Shown here: positions 23,453 to 33,100 of the stretch, piece after piece
Layout: every line of letters starts with the position of its first letter
How positions within the stretch are numbered: the stretch's first letter is position 1
Assembly: GCF_001905885.1 (NCBI RefSeq)
Contig: NZ_LIYH01000008.1
Coordinates: 248,001-312,000, forward strand
Direction: 5' to 3'
Source: Streptomyces sp. CB03234
GTDB lineage: Bacteria; Actinomycetota; Actinomycetes; Streptomycetales; Streptomycetaceae
DNA length: 64,000 nucleotides
The notes under the pieces: generated by a model
What the model saw: the letters and a program-made list of their open reading frames with translations, nothing else
Told to the model about the DNA's origin: nothing
Databases searched by the model: none
Translations under genes and position numbers: made by a program

Positions 23453-24796
23453 CTACGCGCTCGTCGCGGGGCGCGGCGTCTCGGCGGGGGCGGTGACGCG
23501 GTCGGGGAGGCGGTTGCCGATGCTGCGGTACGTGAGGGGCAGGCCGGCCAGCCGTTCGGGAAGCAGGCAGTTCTTGCCGTCCACGACGACCGCGGGCGGC
23601 GCCATTCTGGCGGCCATCAGGGACCAGTCGGCCTCGATGGTCTCCGGCCACTCGGTGAGGACGAGCGCCGCCCGGGCGCCCTGGACGGCGGCGCGCAGTT
23701 CAGGGCACGGCCGGGTGCCCGGGAACAGCCGCTGCAGGTGTTCCGGGTCCGTGGCCGGGTCCCAGATGCGTACGGCCGCCGCCTCGGCGACCAGCTGGGG
23801 CACGAGGACCCGGCTGGGCGCCGCCCGCATGTCGTCGCTCCACGGCTCGTAGCGGGCGCCCAGGACGGCGATCTCGCAGTCGGCGAGCTGCTCGCCCAGC
23901 TCCTCACGGAGCACGTCGCACACGAGTCCGGGCTGGGCGCGGTTGACGGCGATGGTCGCGTCGAGGAGAGGCGTGGCCACGCCGCGGCCGGCCGCCCAGT
24001 GCGCCAGTGCCTCGGTGTCCTTGGGGAGGCACGAATCGCCGAAGCCGAGCCCCGGCTGGAGGAAGGCGTGCCCGATACGCGGATCGAGGCCCGCGCCCTG
24101 CATCACCTTGTCGATGTTGAGGTCGGGTGCGGCGCACAACCGTGCGAACTCGTTCGCGAAGCTGATCTTCATGGCGAGGAAGGTGTTTGCGGCGTACTTG
24201 ATCATCTCGGCGGTGTCGGGCGTAGTCACCACCCAGGGGCACGTCTGCTCCCCGTACAGCTGGTGCAGCACCGGCAGCGCGTCCTGCGACCACAGGCCCA
24301 CCACCGTCCGGGACGGGGTGGTCCAGTCGTCCAGGGCGCTGCCCTGGTTCAGGAACTCCGGGTTGTAGGCGTAGCGGTCGCGCATCTGCGGATGGGCCTG
24401 GAGGAGCCGGGCGCTGGTGCCGGGCGGCACCGTGGACTTCAGCACCACGGCCGGGGGCGGCAGCAGGGCCGCCACGTCCGCGAGGGCCGACGCCACTTGT
24501 GACAGGTCCGCGGCCCCGGTCTCGTCGGGCGGTGTCCCCACGGTGATCAGGACGACCTCGAAGGGCTGTCTGAGGTGCGTGTGCGCCAGGTCGGACGCGA
24601 AGGTGAGCCTCCCGGTCTCCCTCGCAAGCGACAGCTCCTGTTGCAGACCCGGCTCGGACACCGGCGTGCGCCCCGCCTCCAGCGAGGCCAGCCGGGCGGG
24701 CTCGCGCTCGATGCCCGTCACGTGATGCCCCTGCCGGGCGAGGGCGACGGCCCCGGTCACTCCGACATAACCCTGCCCAACGATGGCGACCCGCAC
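23453..24796 (-). CDS. UDP-glucose/GDP-mannose dehydrogenase-family protein
   Basis: 447 residues from GTG at 24796 (VRVAIVGQGYVG), with GGGAG upstream. N-terminal NAD site VAIVGQGYVGVTGAVALA, VLITVGTPPDE, middle-domain YNPEFLNQGSALDDW and EMIKYAANTFLAMKISFANE, and the catalytic-cysteine loop GLGFGDSCLPKDTEAL. It oxidises a nucleotide sugar C6 alcohol to the acid, for example UDP-glucose to UDP-glucuronate. The usual GGSCFPKD is GDSCLPKD here, but the Cys and Lys remain. Supplies a uronic acid for surface polysaccharide or glycosylation; converges with the Cyt-like gene. Confidence 0.86.
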   Translation of the reverse strand: MRVAIVGQGYVGVTGAVALARQGHHVTGIEREPARLASLEAGRTPVSEPGLQQELSLARETGRLTFASDLAHTHLRQPFEVVLITVGTPPDETGAADLSQVASALADVAALLPPPAVVLKSTVPPGTSARLLQAHPQMRDRYAYNPEFLNQGSALDDWTTPSRTVVGLWSQDALPVLHQLYGEQTCPWVVTTPDTAEMIKYAANTFLAMKISFANEFARLCAAPDLNIDKVMQGAGLDPRIGHAFLQPGLGFGDSCLPKDTEALAHWAAGRGVATPLLDATIAVNRAQPGLVCDVLREELGEQLADCEIAVLGARYEPWSDDMRAAPSRVLVPQLVAEAAAVRIWDPATDPEHLQRLFPGTRPCPELRAAVQGARAALVLTEWPETIEADWSLMAARMAPPAVVVDGKNCLLPERLAGLPLTYRSIGNRLPDRVTAPAETPRPATSA

Positions 24797-25183
24797 GTGA
24801 CTCTCCCGACACCCCGGCGATACCAGCAGGACCTGCTGCCGCTCCGTACGCGGAAACGCCAGCTTGCGGTCGCCGATACCGCCGGGCCACCGGTCCCGGG
24901 CAGACGGGTGACGGCCGACAGGAGACGGGTGACAGGGTGACCGGGTCAGCCCCTGGTGTCGGTGAACCATGCGAATCCGTCGCCCTCCTGATCCCCGTCC
25001 TTGTCGAGGCCGGGCCCCCTCCCCGCCGCCGGCCGTGCCGGCGCCGTTCGGCATTGCGCGAGAGCCGGGTGCGCGCTCAGGACTGGACGTTGGCGGAGCC
25101 GCGGGCGACGACGGCCGTCAGGGGCAGGGTTTCCCAGGGCGCCGCAGACGGTGTTGCCGGAGTGAAGGGCGCAGGTCCCCGGG
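24797..25183. other. Non-coding or decayed stretch upstream of the histidine-kinase remnant
   Basis: About 390 bases with no gene I can support. Open frames here lack codon bias, ribosome sites and family motifs. It may hold more of a decayed histidine kinase, since the remnant that follows lacks everything before its G1/G2 ATP-binding region. Confidence 0.5.
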
Positions 25184-25360
25184 ATGCCTCCCGAACAGCG
25201 TGAACGCGCCTTCGACCGGTTCTGGCGCGCATCGGGCTCGACCGGGGGGGGCAGCGGAATCGGCCTGCCCCTGGTGCGGCGGCTCCGGCCGCCTGCGGCG
25301 GCCACGCCGCCCCGGAGCCAGGCCTCCCGGGGCGGCATCGACGCGGTGGTCAGGCTGCCC
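25184..25360 (+). pseudogene. Remnant of a sensor histidine kinase C-terminus
   Basis: The reading MPPEQRERAFDRFWRAS, then TGGGSGIGLPLVRRL, is the F/G2 part of a HATPase_c domain. The next bases make sense only in the +1 frame (LAPAACGGHAAPEPGLPGG), and the original frame resumes as GGIDAVVRLP, the usual kinase end. The GPG of the expected GPGMPPE is also out of frame. At least two small frameshifts and loss of the rest of the gene mark it as decayed. No response regulator is nearby. Confidence 0.65.
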
Positions 25361-25518
25361 TCGATCCCGGCACGCGGCAGTGGGACCGGACCGGCACCGG
25401 GGCTGGTCGAGGCGCTGAGGCAGTGGCCCGCCCCGGAGGACCGTCCCCGTGCCGCGCCTCCGTACCAGGCACACCGTCTCCCGGCCGCCCTCCACCGACC
25501 CGGGGAGGCTCTGACCGC

Positions 25519-26070
25519 TTACGCCGGCCGGTCGGGGCGCGCGGCCGGAAGGTGGACCACGATCAGGGCGAAGGCCGCCAGCACGACGTAACGCAGTGCC
25601 GAGTCCAGCCCGTTCCAGTCCGAGGACTGCCACATGACGAACCACTCACCGCCTATGCCGAAGAAGCCGAGCCCGAAGAGCAGCAGGACCATCACCAGGC
25701 CGACGGTGCTCGCCCGGCGGGCACGGTCGTAGGCTCTCCGCCGCAGCCCGACCGCCCAGAGCCAGGTGGCGACCACGAGGACGGACGCGGTGAGGACCTC
25801 CCAGACGATGATGGCGATGTACGCCGCGTTCTGGAGGGCGGGCGAGGTGATCGCCCGCCACATCAATTGCGGGTCCTTGAACGTGGTGTCCATGGCCAGG
25901 ACATGCTGGACGAACTGCTGGTTGGACCCGAAGTCCGTGATGTTGCCGAAGGCCACCAGAACCATGGACAGCGCCACGGTCCCCGTCAGCGCGGCCGCCG
26001 CGACGGCGAGGGTGCCGAGCGATAGGAGCCGGTCCAGTGGGCTGTCGGTACGTTCGGTGGTGCCTGCCAC
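25519..26070 (-). CDS. DUF2165 integral membrane protein
   Basis: 183 residues from ATG at 26070. Four predicted helices at about residues 18-40, 84-108, 122-146 and 155-172. The DUF2165 pattern is visible: FGNITDFGSNQQFVQHVLAM, then the segment DTTFKDPQLMWRAI, and GGEWFVMWQSSDWNGLDSAL. This family of small membrane proteins has no assigned function. It is divergent from the exported flavoprotein gene with about 100 bp between start codons. Confidence 0.82.
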   Translation of the reverse strand: MAGTTERTDSPLDRLLSLGTLAVAAAALTGTVALSMVLVAFGNITDFGSNQQFVQHVLAMDTTFKDPQLMWRAITSPALQNAAYIAIIVWEVLTASVLVVATWLWAVGLRRRAYDRARRASTVGLVMVLLLFGLGFFGIGGEWFVMWQSSDWNGLDSALRYVVLAAFALIVVHLPAARPDRPA

Positions 26071-26171
26071 GTCAAATCCCTCTCAATGGTCGGGTGGTCG
26101 CGCGCAACCTCTTGCTGCTGGTTCACATCATCCTCCCTGCGACAGGTCAACACAGCAGTGGGGAACGGACG

Positions 26172-27782
26172 ATGGACCGGACGACGACACCAGGAAGCGG
26201 CACGCGAACGGAACCGGGCGGCGGGCCCAGCCGTCGTCGCCTCCTCGGCGCCGGTGCCGGCGCTGCCCTCTCCGGGGCGTTCCTCACGGGGCTGGCGGGC
26301 ACCCGGGCGTCGGGCGCGGGGGCCGGGACGGCGGGCAGGGCGCCGGGCGCGCCCCGCCCGGCGGACTGGGCGGCGCTGGCCAAGGGGCTGGACGGGACTC
26401 TGGTACGGCCGGGCGACCGCGACTACGACGTGGCCCGTACGCTGTTCAACCCCCGCTTCGACGCCGTGCGCCCGGCCGGGATCGCCTACTGCGCCCGGCC
26501 CGAGGACGTGCGCGGCTGCCTGGAGTTCGCCCGCCGGCACGGGGTGCCGGTCGCGGTACGCAGCGGCGGGCACTCGTACGCGGGCTGGTCGTCGGGGACG
26601 GGTCTGATCGTCGACGTACAGTCGATGGCGTCCGTCTCCCTGACGGGTGGCACCGCGACGATCGGCGCGGGCGCGAAACTCATCGACGTCTACGACCGGT
26701 TGACCGCCCGCGGCCGGACCGTACCGGCCGGGTCCTGTCCCACGGTGGGTGTCGCCGGCCTGGCGCTCGGCGGCGGCATCGGCGTCGTCAGCCGGGCCTA
26801 CGGGCTGACCAGCGACAGCCTGACGGGCGCCAGGATCGTGACCGCCGACGGCCGGATACGGGACGTGGACGCCAAGCGCGACCCGGAGCTGTTCTGGGCG
26901 CTGCGCGGCGGCGGCAACGCGCAGTTCGGGGTCGTGACCGAACTGCGGATGCGGACGCACGCGGCGCCGGAGTGCACCACGTTCTTCCTCCGCTGGCCCT
27001 GGTCGCGTGCCGCCGCGGTGGTGCGTGAGTGGCAGCGCTGGGCTCCCACCGCGCCGGACGGGATATGGGCCAACCTCCACCTGGCCGCCCCGGTGGGCGG
27101 ACGGCCCGGGTCGGTCCGCGTCGGCGGCCTGGCCCTGACGGGCCGGCGGGACCTGGAGAACCGGCTCGACCGGCTGGCCGGCGCCGTCGGCGCGCCGCCC
27201 GCGTCGGAGTCGGTCCGTACCCGCCCCTTCATGGACGCGATGAAGGTGATGGGCGGGGTGTCCGGCATGACCGTCCCGCAGGCCCACCAGAAGGGCACCC
27301 TGCCGGGCCGTACCCCGCAGGGCCGGGTGGCGCGCGAGTCGTACGCCGCGCGCTCCGACTTCTACACACGCCCCGTCCCGGCCGACGGCGTCAAGGCGCT
27401 GATCACCCGGGTGGAACAGCTGGCGCGGCTCAGCGGCGGCGGGGCGGGCAGTGTCGCGCTGGACGCGATGGGCGGCGCGGTGAACCGGGTACGGGCGGCC
27501 GAGACCGCGTTCGTCCACCGCGACGCGCTCTTCCTGGCCCAGTACATCGTCTCCTGGCCCGACCGCGCCCCCGCCGCCACGGTGGCCCGTCACCGGGCCT
27601 GGCTGGACGCCACGTACGACGTGATGCGGCCGTGGGCGAGCGGCCAGGCGTACCAGAACTACACCGACCCGGCCCTGCGGGACTGGCGCCGTGCCTATTA
27701 CGGGGCGAACACCGCCCGGCTGGTGAAGGTGAAGGCGGCGTACGACCCCGGGCGCATCTTCCGCCACGCCCACACCTTCTGA
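26172..27782 (+). CDS. Tat-exported berberine-bridge-type FAD oxidase
   Basis: 536 residues from ATG at 26172. Tat signal SRRRLLGAGAGAALSG near residue 19, cleaved around the ASGAGAG region. FAD-binding motif VAVRSGGHSYAGWSSGTG gives the covalent-linkage His; PAGSCPTVGVAGLALGGG contains the Cys expected for bicovalent FAD. The C-terminus has the BBE signature YQNYTDPALRDWRRAYYG. Relatives oxidise oligosaccharides or modify alkaloids and polyketides. Exported, so an extracellular sugar oxidase is plausible. Lies 0.9 kb from the PKS cluster, convergent with its P450, so it may or may not belong there. Confidence 0.86.
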   Translation: MDRTTTPGSGTRTEPGGGPSRRRLLGAGAGAALSGAFLTGLAGTRASGAGAGTAGRAPGAPRPADWAALAKGLDGTLVRPGDRDYDVARTLFNPRFDAVRPAGIAYCARPEDVRGCLEFARRHGVPVAVRSGGHSYAGWSSGTGLIVDVQSMASVSLTGGTATIGAGAKLIDVYDRLTARGRTVPAGSCPTVGVAGLALGGGIGVVSRAYGLTSDSLTGARIVTADGRIRDVDAKRDPELFWALRGGGNAQFGVVTELRMRTHAAPECTTFFLRWPWSRAAAVVREWQRWAPTAPDGIWANLHLAAPVGGRPGSVRVGGLALTGRRDLENRLDRLAGAVGAPPASESVRTRPFMDAMKVMGGVSGMTVPQAHQKGTLPGRTPQGRVARESYAARSDFYTRPVPADGVKALITRVEQLARLSGGGAGSVALDAMGGAVNRVRAAETAFVHRDALFLAQYIVSWPDRAPAATVARHRAWLDATYDVMRPWASGQAYQNYTDPALRDWRRAYYGANTARLVKVKAAYDPGRIFRHAHTF

Positions 27783-27888
27783 AGCTCACTCACCGGTTCG
27801 TCCCTCCCGGAGGGCGGATGTCAGTGGCGGGTGTCACGCTTTCTGCCGTACGCGATTTCCGTGACAGCCGCGAAACGAGGCATGCGCC

Positions 27889-28683
27889 GTGATCACCACT
27901 GACTTCGCCCCCGGATCCCCCTGCTGGCTCGACCTCGGCGCGCCCGATGTCCCGGCGGCGGCTGATTTCTACGCCTCGGTGTTCGGCTGGGAGTTCCAGC
28001 CGTTCACCCCGGAGGAGGGGGACTACGGCTTTTTCAAGCTGGACGGCAAGACGGTCGCCGGGCTCGGGAAGCTCACCGAGCAGGGCGCCCGTTCGGCCTG
28101 GATGATCTACTTCAGCACGCCCGACGCCGACGCCACGACCGAAGCGGTGCAGCGCTCGGGCGGCACGGTACGGGTCGCCCCGATGGACGCCGACGGCGAG
28201 GGCCGGATGGCCCAGTACACCGACCCGCAGGGGGGTCAGTTCGCCGTGTGGCAGCCGGGCTCGACCAAGGGCGTGGAGGCGGTGGACGGGCCGGGCAGCC
28301 TGGGCTGGATCGAGCTGTACACGACGGACGCGGCCGCCGCCAAGGACTTCTACGGGAACCTGTTCGGCTGGCAGACCCAGGACATGGAGCTGCCGGGCGG
28401 CGGTGGGACGTACTCGCTGATCACTCCGGCGGGCCTGCCTCCGGAGCGGATGCACGGCGGGGTGATGCAGCTTCCGCCCGACGCACTCACCCTCACCGGC
28501 GGCCGCCCCTACTGGCACCCGGTCTTCGGCACCACCGACTGCGACGCGACGGTCGCCAAGGTCAGGGAGAAGGGCGGCACCATCCAGATGGGCCCCGAGG
28601 ACGCGCAGGACGTCGGACGGCTCGCCGTCTGCGTAGACCCGGCCGGGGCCGACTTCGTGGTCCTCACCCCCGCCCAGGGCTGA
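27889..28683 (+). CDS. Two-domain VOC (glyoxalase/dioxygenase-fold) protein
   Basis: 264 residues from GTG at 27889, eight bases after GAGG. Two VOC repeats: WLDLGAPDVPAAADFYASVF (residues about 12-31) and WIELYTTDAAAAKDFYGNLF (about 141-160), each followed by a second VOC strand pattern (AQYTDPQGGQFAVWQP; VDPAGADFVVL). Such proteins occur as glyoxalases, resistance proteins or hydroxylases. Short inverted repeats (TGTCACG at 27832, CGTGACA at 27860) lie between it and the flavoprotein gene. Its stop overlaps the convergent P450 end by about 20 bases. Confidence 0.8.
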   Translation: MITTDFAPGSPCWLDLGAPDVPAAADFYASVFGWEFQPFTPEEGDYGFFKLDGKTVAGLGKLTEQGARSAWMIYFSTPDADATTEAVQRSGGTVRVAPMDADGEGRMAQYTDPQGGQFAVWQPGSTKGVEAVDGPGSLGWIELYTTDAAAAKDFYGNLFGWQTQDMELPGGGGTYSLITPAGLPPERMHGGVMQLPPDALTLTGGRPYWHPVFGTTDCDATVAKVREKGGTIQMGPEDAQDVGRLAVCVDPAGADFVVLTPAQG

Positions 28684-30103
28684 GCACGCCGGCCGCCCGG
28701 CCGTTCGCGCCGGAGCGGGGGGTCGCCGTCATCAGCATCCGGTCGGGGAACGTCGTGACGCCGCCCACCGCGCGTACCGGGCGGTGCGGGTCGGCTGGGC
28801 GGAGGCGGAATCGGGTGGCGATGGCCGCCAGGGCGACCGGGGCGGCGAGGGTGGTGAACGGGGCGCCCACGCAGCGGTGCGCGGCCGCGCCGAAGGGCAG
28901 GTAGGCGGTGCGCGGCACCGGGTGCGGGGCGTCGGGTGACCAGCGGTCGGGGTCGAAGGCGGACGGGCGGGGGTAGACGGCGGGGTCGCGGTGCAGGGCG
29001 TACAGGTTGAGGACGACCACGGCTCCGCGCGGGAGGCGGAAGCCGCCGACGGTCACCTCGCGCAGCGCTTCGCGGGGCAGCACCGGGACGGGATAGAGCC
29101 GGAGGACCTCGGAGATGACGCGGCTGGTGACGGGCAGGGCGTCGAGGACGTTCGCCGGCAGGGGCCGGCCGCTGTGGAACAGAGCGTCGGCCTCGCGCTG
29201 TACGGCTTCCTCCAGGTGGTGGTTGGCGGCCAGTTCGTGGCAGGCCCAGGCCACTGCCCGGCCGGTGGTGCCGACGCCCGCCAGGAAGAAGGTGGCCATC
29301 TCGTCGAGTACGGTCGCGCGCGTGATGCCGGGTGTTCCGTTGCCGGCCGTCCCCTCATGGGGTGCTCCCTCGCCGGGGCACGCGGCGCGGTTCAGCAGGC
29401 TCAGCAGGTCGCCGCCGCAGGCGGGCGGCGCGTGGTGTGCGTACAGCGCCTCCAGGGCCTCCCGCAGCAGGCGTACCGCTCGCCGGTAGGCGAGGTTCCC
29501 GGGGGTCGGCACGCGGGAGTACCACCGCGGTGCGACGCCCCGCAGCCGGGTACCTTTCGACAGCATGGCCCCACTGCCCACGAGGCGTGCCACCCATTCC
29601 GTCGACGCCTCGGAGCGGAACAGGGCACGTACCGTGAGAGCGGTGCTCAGTTTCAGCGCCTCGTCACCCACGTCGAACGCCGTGCGCACCGGCCACTGCC
29701 CGGCGACGTCCGACGCGACCCGGCACATCAGGGGCGCGGTGGCGGCCAGGGAGGCACGCCCGAACGCGGGCTGCACGATCCTCCGGCGCTCTCGGTGGAT
29801 CTCCGCCTCGACGGTGAACAGCCCGTCCCCCATGGCCTCCCGCATTCCCCGGGCGACTCGCTCGCGGCCGAAGGCGGCGGCCCGGTCGGCCAGGACCTCG
29901 TGCGTGAGGTCGCCGTCGCTCACCACGTACACGGTGGTGGTTCCCAGGCGGGCCCGCACCATGGGGCCGGCGGCGCCCAGTTCCAGGAGCGCGGGCAGCA
30001 GTCCGTGCCGCAGCAGCGGCAGGTGGCCCAGCGGGCCCCGGCGTCCGGGGGCCCAGGGCACCTCACGCACCTCACGCACCTCACGCGTCACGGCGGCGTT
30101 CAC
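28664..30103 (-). CDS. Cytochrome P450 coupled to the PKS
   Basis: 479 residues from GTG at 30103, which overlaps the PKS stop (GTGA), so the two are translationally coupled. I-helix FLAGVGTTGRAVAWACHE, ExxR in VISEVLRLYP, and heme loop LPFGAAAHRCVGAPF with the thiolate Cys. It is longer than typical soluble bacterial P450s (about 400 residues), and the layout (RERRRIVQPAFGR, then MATFFLAGVGTT) is closer to the CYP102/eukaryote-like branch. There is no fused reductase. Most likely it oxidises the PKS product. The N-terminus begins with a VREVREV repeat. Confidence 0.87.
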   Translation of the reverse strand: MNAAVTREVREVREVPWAPGRRGPLGHLPLLRHGLLPALLELGAAGPMVRARLGTTTVYVVSDGDLTHEVLADRAAAFGRERVARGMREAMGDGLFTVEAEIHRERRRIVQPAFGRASLAATAPLMCRVASDVAGQWPVRTAFDVGDEALKLSTALTVRALFRSEASTEWVARLVGSGAMLSKGTRLRGVAPRWYSRVPTPGNLAYRRAVRLLREALEALYAHHAPPACGGDLLSLLNRAACPGEGAPHEGTAGNGTPGITRATVLDEMATFFLAGVGTTGRAVAWACHELAANHHLEEAVQREADALFHSGRPLPANVLDALPVTSRVISEVLRLYPVPVLPREALREVTVGGFRLPRGAVVVLNLYALHRDPAVYPRPSAFDPDRWSPDAPHPVPRTAYLPFGAAAHRCVGAPFTTLAAPVALAAIATRFRLRPADPHRPVRAVGGVTTFPDRMLMTATPRSGANGRAAGVLSPGRG

Positions 30104-33100
30104 CGGCCCGCCGGCCTGCGTCCGGCCTCCGCACCGTCGTCGGGGCGCAGGCTCAGCCGCTGGTGGACCAGGCGGGCCACGTCGGCCAGCGTCAGGCCGC
30201 TGCCCATGAGTTCGGCGGGCGAGATGAGCAGGTCGAAGCGGTTGCGGACGGCGACGAGGAGTTCGGCGCCCATGAGCGAGTCCAGCCCGTAGTCCTCCAG
30301 GCGGCGCCGGGGGTCCAGCTCGTCGCCGCTCATGTGCAGCACGCCTGCCAGGAGGGTGGCGAGCATGGCGGTGACGGCCGCCTCGGCGTCCTCCGGTGCC
30401 ATGCGCGCGAGTTCCCGCAGCACGTCGGCGTGGGGGCGGCTGGTGTCGTCCGTGTCGTCCGGCACGAGCCGGTGGAAGCGGGGGCCTGTGAGCAGCGGGA
30501 ACAGGTCCTTGGCGCGTGCCCAGTCGCAGCGCTCGACACCGGCGACGGCGGTCTCGCCGGCCGGCAGGGCGCCGGCCGCGGTGAACGCCTCCCGTGGTGT
30601 GAGGGAGACCATTCCGGCTCGTGCGAGGGACTGCTCCATGTCGTGGCGGGCCACGTACCCCGCCTCCCCGATGACGCCCCACGCGATCGTCGTGGCGGGC
30701 AGGCCGGCGGCCCTGCGGTGCCGGGCGAGCGCCTCCAGATAGGCGTTGCCGGCCGCGTAGGGCGCCTGCGTGATGTTGCCGAGGGAGGCGGTGAGCGAGG
30801 AGTACGCGAGGAACAGGTCCAGCGCCCGGTCTCGGGTGAGCAGGTCCAGCAGGGCGCCGCCCGTCGTCTTGGGGGCCAGGACGGCGCCGACGCGCTCGTC
30901 GGTGAGCTCGGTCAGGCGCGCGTCGTCCAGGTGCATGGCGCAGTGCACCAGCCCGCGCAGCACGTGGCCGGTGGCGTCGATGTCCCGCAGGAGCCGCCGT
31001 ACGGCGTCCGGGTCGGTGACGTCGGCCGCGTACGCGGTGGCTTTCACGCCCCGCTCGCTGAGGCGTGCCAGGACGGCGGCCGCTTCGGGGGCCCGGTCGC
31101 CGCGCCTGCTCACCAGGGCGAGGTGCCGGGCGCCGAGTTCGGCCAGCCGGGTCGCGGTCGCGGCACCGAAGCCGCCCAGCCCGCCGGTGACCAGGTAGGT
31201 GCCGGACGGGTCGAGGGCGGGCGCCGGGCCTCCCGCCGTCACCTGGACCGGCTCGTCCAGGGGGTCGAACGTGACGACGACCTTGCCGATGTGGCGGGAG
31301 TGCTGGAGGAGGCGGAAGGCCTCGTCGACGCGTGCGGCCGGGTAGGCGCTGTGCGGCAGCGGCCGGTACGTTCCCGCCGCCACGCGGTCGGACACCTCGG
31401 CGAACAGACGGCCGTTGCCGGGTGCTTCGGGCGGCAGCGTGTTGAGGTCGACGCCGAAGAAGGCGATGTTGTGGTTGAAGGGGCGCAGCGACAGCGGCTT
31501 GTTCTCGTAGATGTCGCGTTTGCCGAGTTCGATGAAGCGTCCGCCCGGCCGCAGCAGGTCCATGCTGCGGGCGATGGCCTCACCGGCGAGGGAGTTGACG
31601 ACCACGTCGACCCCGGCGCCGTCGGTGATCCGGCGTACCTCGGGTGCGAAGTCCAGGCTGCGGGAGTCCAGGACGTGTGCGACGCCCAGGGCGTGCAGCC
31701 AGTCCCGTTTGGCTTCGCTGCCCGCGGTGGCGATCAGCCGGGCGCCGCAGGAGCGGGCGTACTGGAGGGTGGCGAGGCCGATGCCTCCGGCGCCGCCGTG
31801 GACGAGCACCGTCTCCCCCGGTGCGAGCCGGGCCAGGCGGTGCAGGCTGTGGTGGACGGTGGCGTGGACGACGGGGAGCGTCGCCGCTTCCGCGAAGCCC
31901 ATCCCCTCGGGGATCCGGCCGAGGGCCTCCTCGGACGTGACGGTGTGCGAGGCCAGCGCGGCGGGAGCGAGCCCGAACACCCGGTCCCCCACCGCCCATC
32001 GCGTCACACCCGGGCCCACCTCGGTGACCACGCCGGCGCACTCCAGGCCGGGGCCTTGCGCGCTGGGGGTGTTCTCCACCGCTTCCTGGGGCAGCAGCCC
32101 GTTCGCGTTCAGCGTGTCACGGTAGTTCAGCCCCGCTGCCCGTACGGCGACGGCCACCTGTCCCGGGCCGGGCCGGGCGGGGGTGGTGCGCTGCCAGGTG
32201 AGGCGGTAGTGGAGCCCGGGGTCGCACACGCGGAGCGTGTACGCGTCGGTGGGCGCGGCCACGGGCGCCGCCACGGCCGCGGACGCGGGTACGGACGCGG
32301 GCGCGGTCACGGGCGAGGCCGCGGACGGCGTGTGCGCGGTCTGCGGCACGAGGCCCGGCCGGGTGTGCGTCTCGCGCGGTACGAAGCGGCCATTGCGGGT
32401 CAGGACGATCTCGTCCTCGTCACCGGGGGCGAGCAGTTCGGCGGCCAGCCGCCGGGCATCGGTGTCCGGTTCGCCGCAGCGCTCCAGGCTGACGCGGCGG
32501 ATGCCGAGCGCGGGCTGCTCGTTGGCGAGGGAGCGGGCCATGCCCCAGACGGGGGCGTCACCGGGGAAGGCGGGGTTCTCCGGGGCGGGGAACAGCCCGC
32601 TGGGCCGGGTGACGAGCCAGAGCCGGACGGTGACGCCCTCGGGCAGGTCGTCCCGGCAGGCGGAGGCCACGGCGCGCAGGAGGGCGGCCCTGCGGGTGGC
32701 CTGGGCGGTCATGCCGGCCGGGTCGGTCTCCGGTTCGGCGAAGAGGAGGGTGAGGACCACTTCTTGGGCGCCCGTCGTCAGCAGGCGGGCGTAGGACTCG
32801 GGCGCGGTGTCGGCGACGAGGGTGGTGACGGTGGCGGGGGCCTCGGAGGACGCCTGCCGTAGCTGTTCGGCGACCGCCCGGCCCGTCGCGGTCTCCCGTT
32901 CGCTCTCGACGGCGACGATCCAGGCGGTGTGCCCGTCCGGGGCGGGCAGCGGCGCCGGGCCGGCGGGCCCCTCGGCGGCCGGAGCCGCGGCGAGCAGGAC
33001 GGAGTAGTCGTCCCGCGCGGGCTGCCGGTCGTCGCCGCTGAGGACGACGTCGGTGAAGCCGCACTCCTCCAGCAGCGGTGGCCACTGGTCGCGGGCGAGC

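Noticed and set aside
26172..28683. Including the exported flavoprotein and VOC genes in the PKS cluster
   Set aside because: They run convergent to the P450 with separate promoters, and the oxidase carries a Tat signal; association is possible but not supported.
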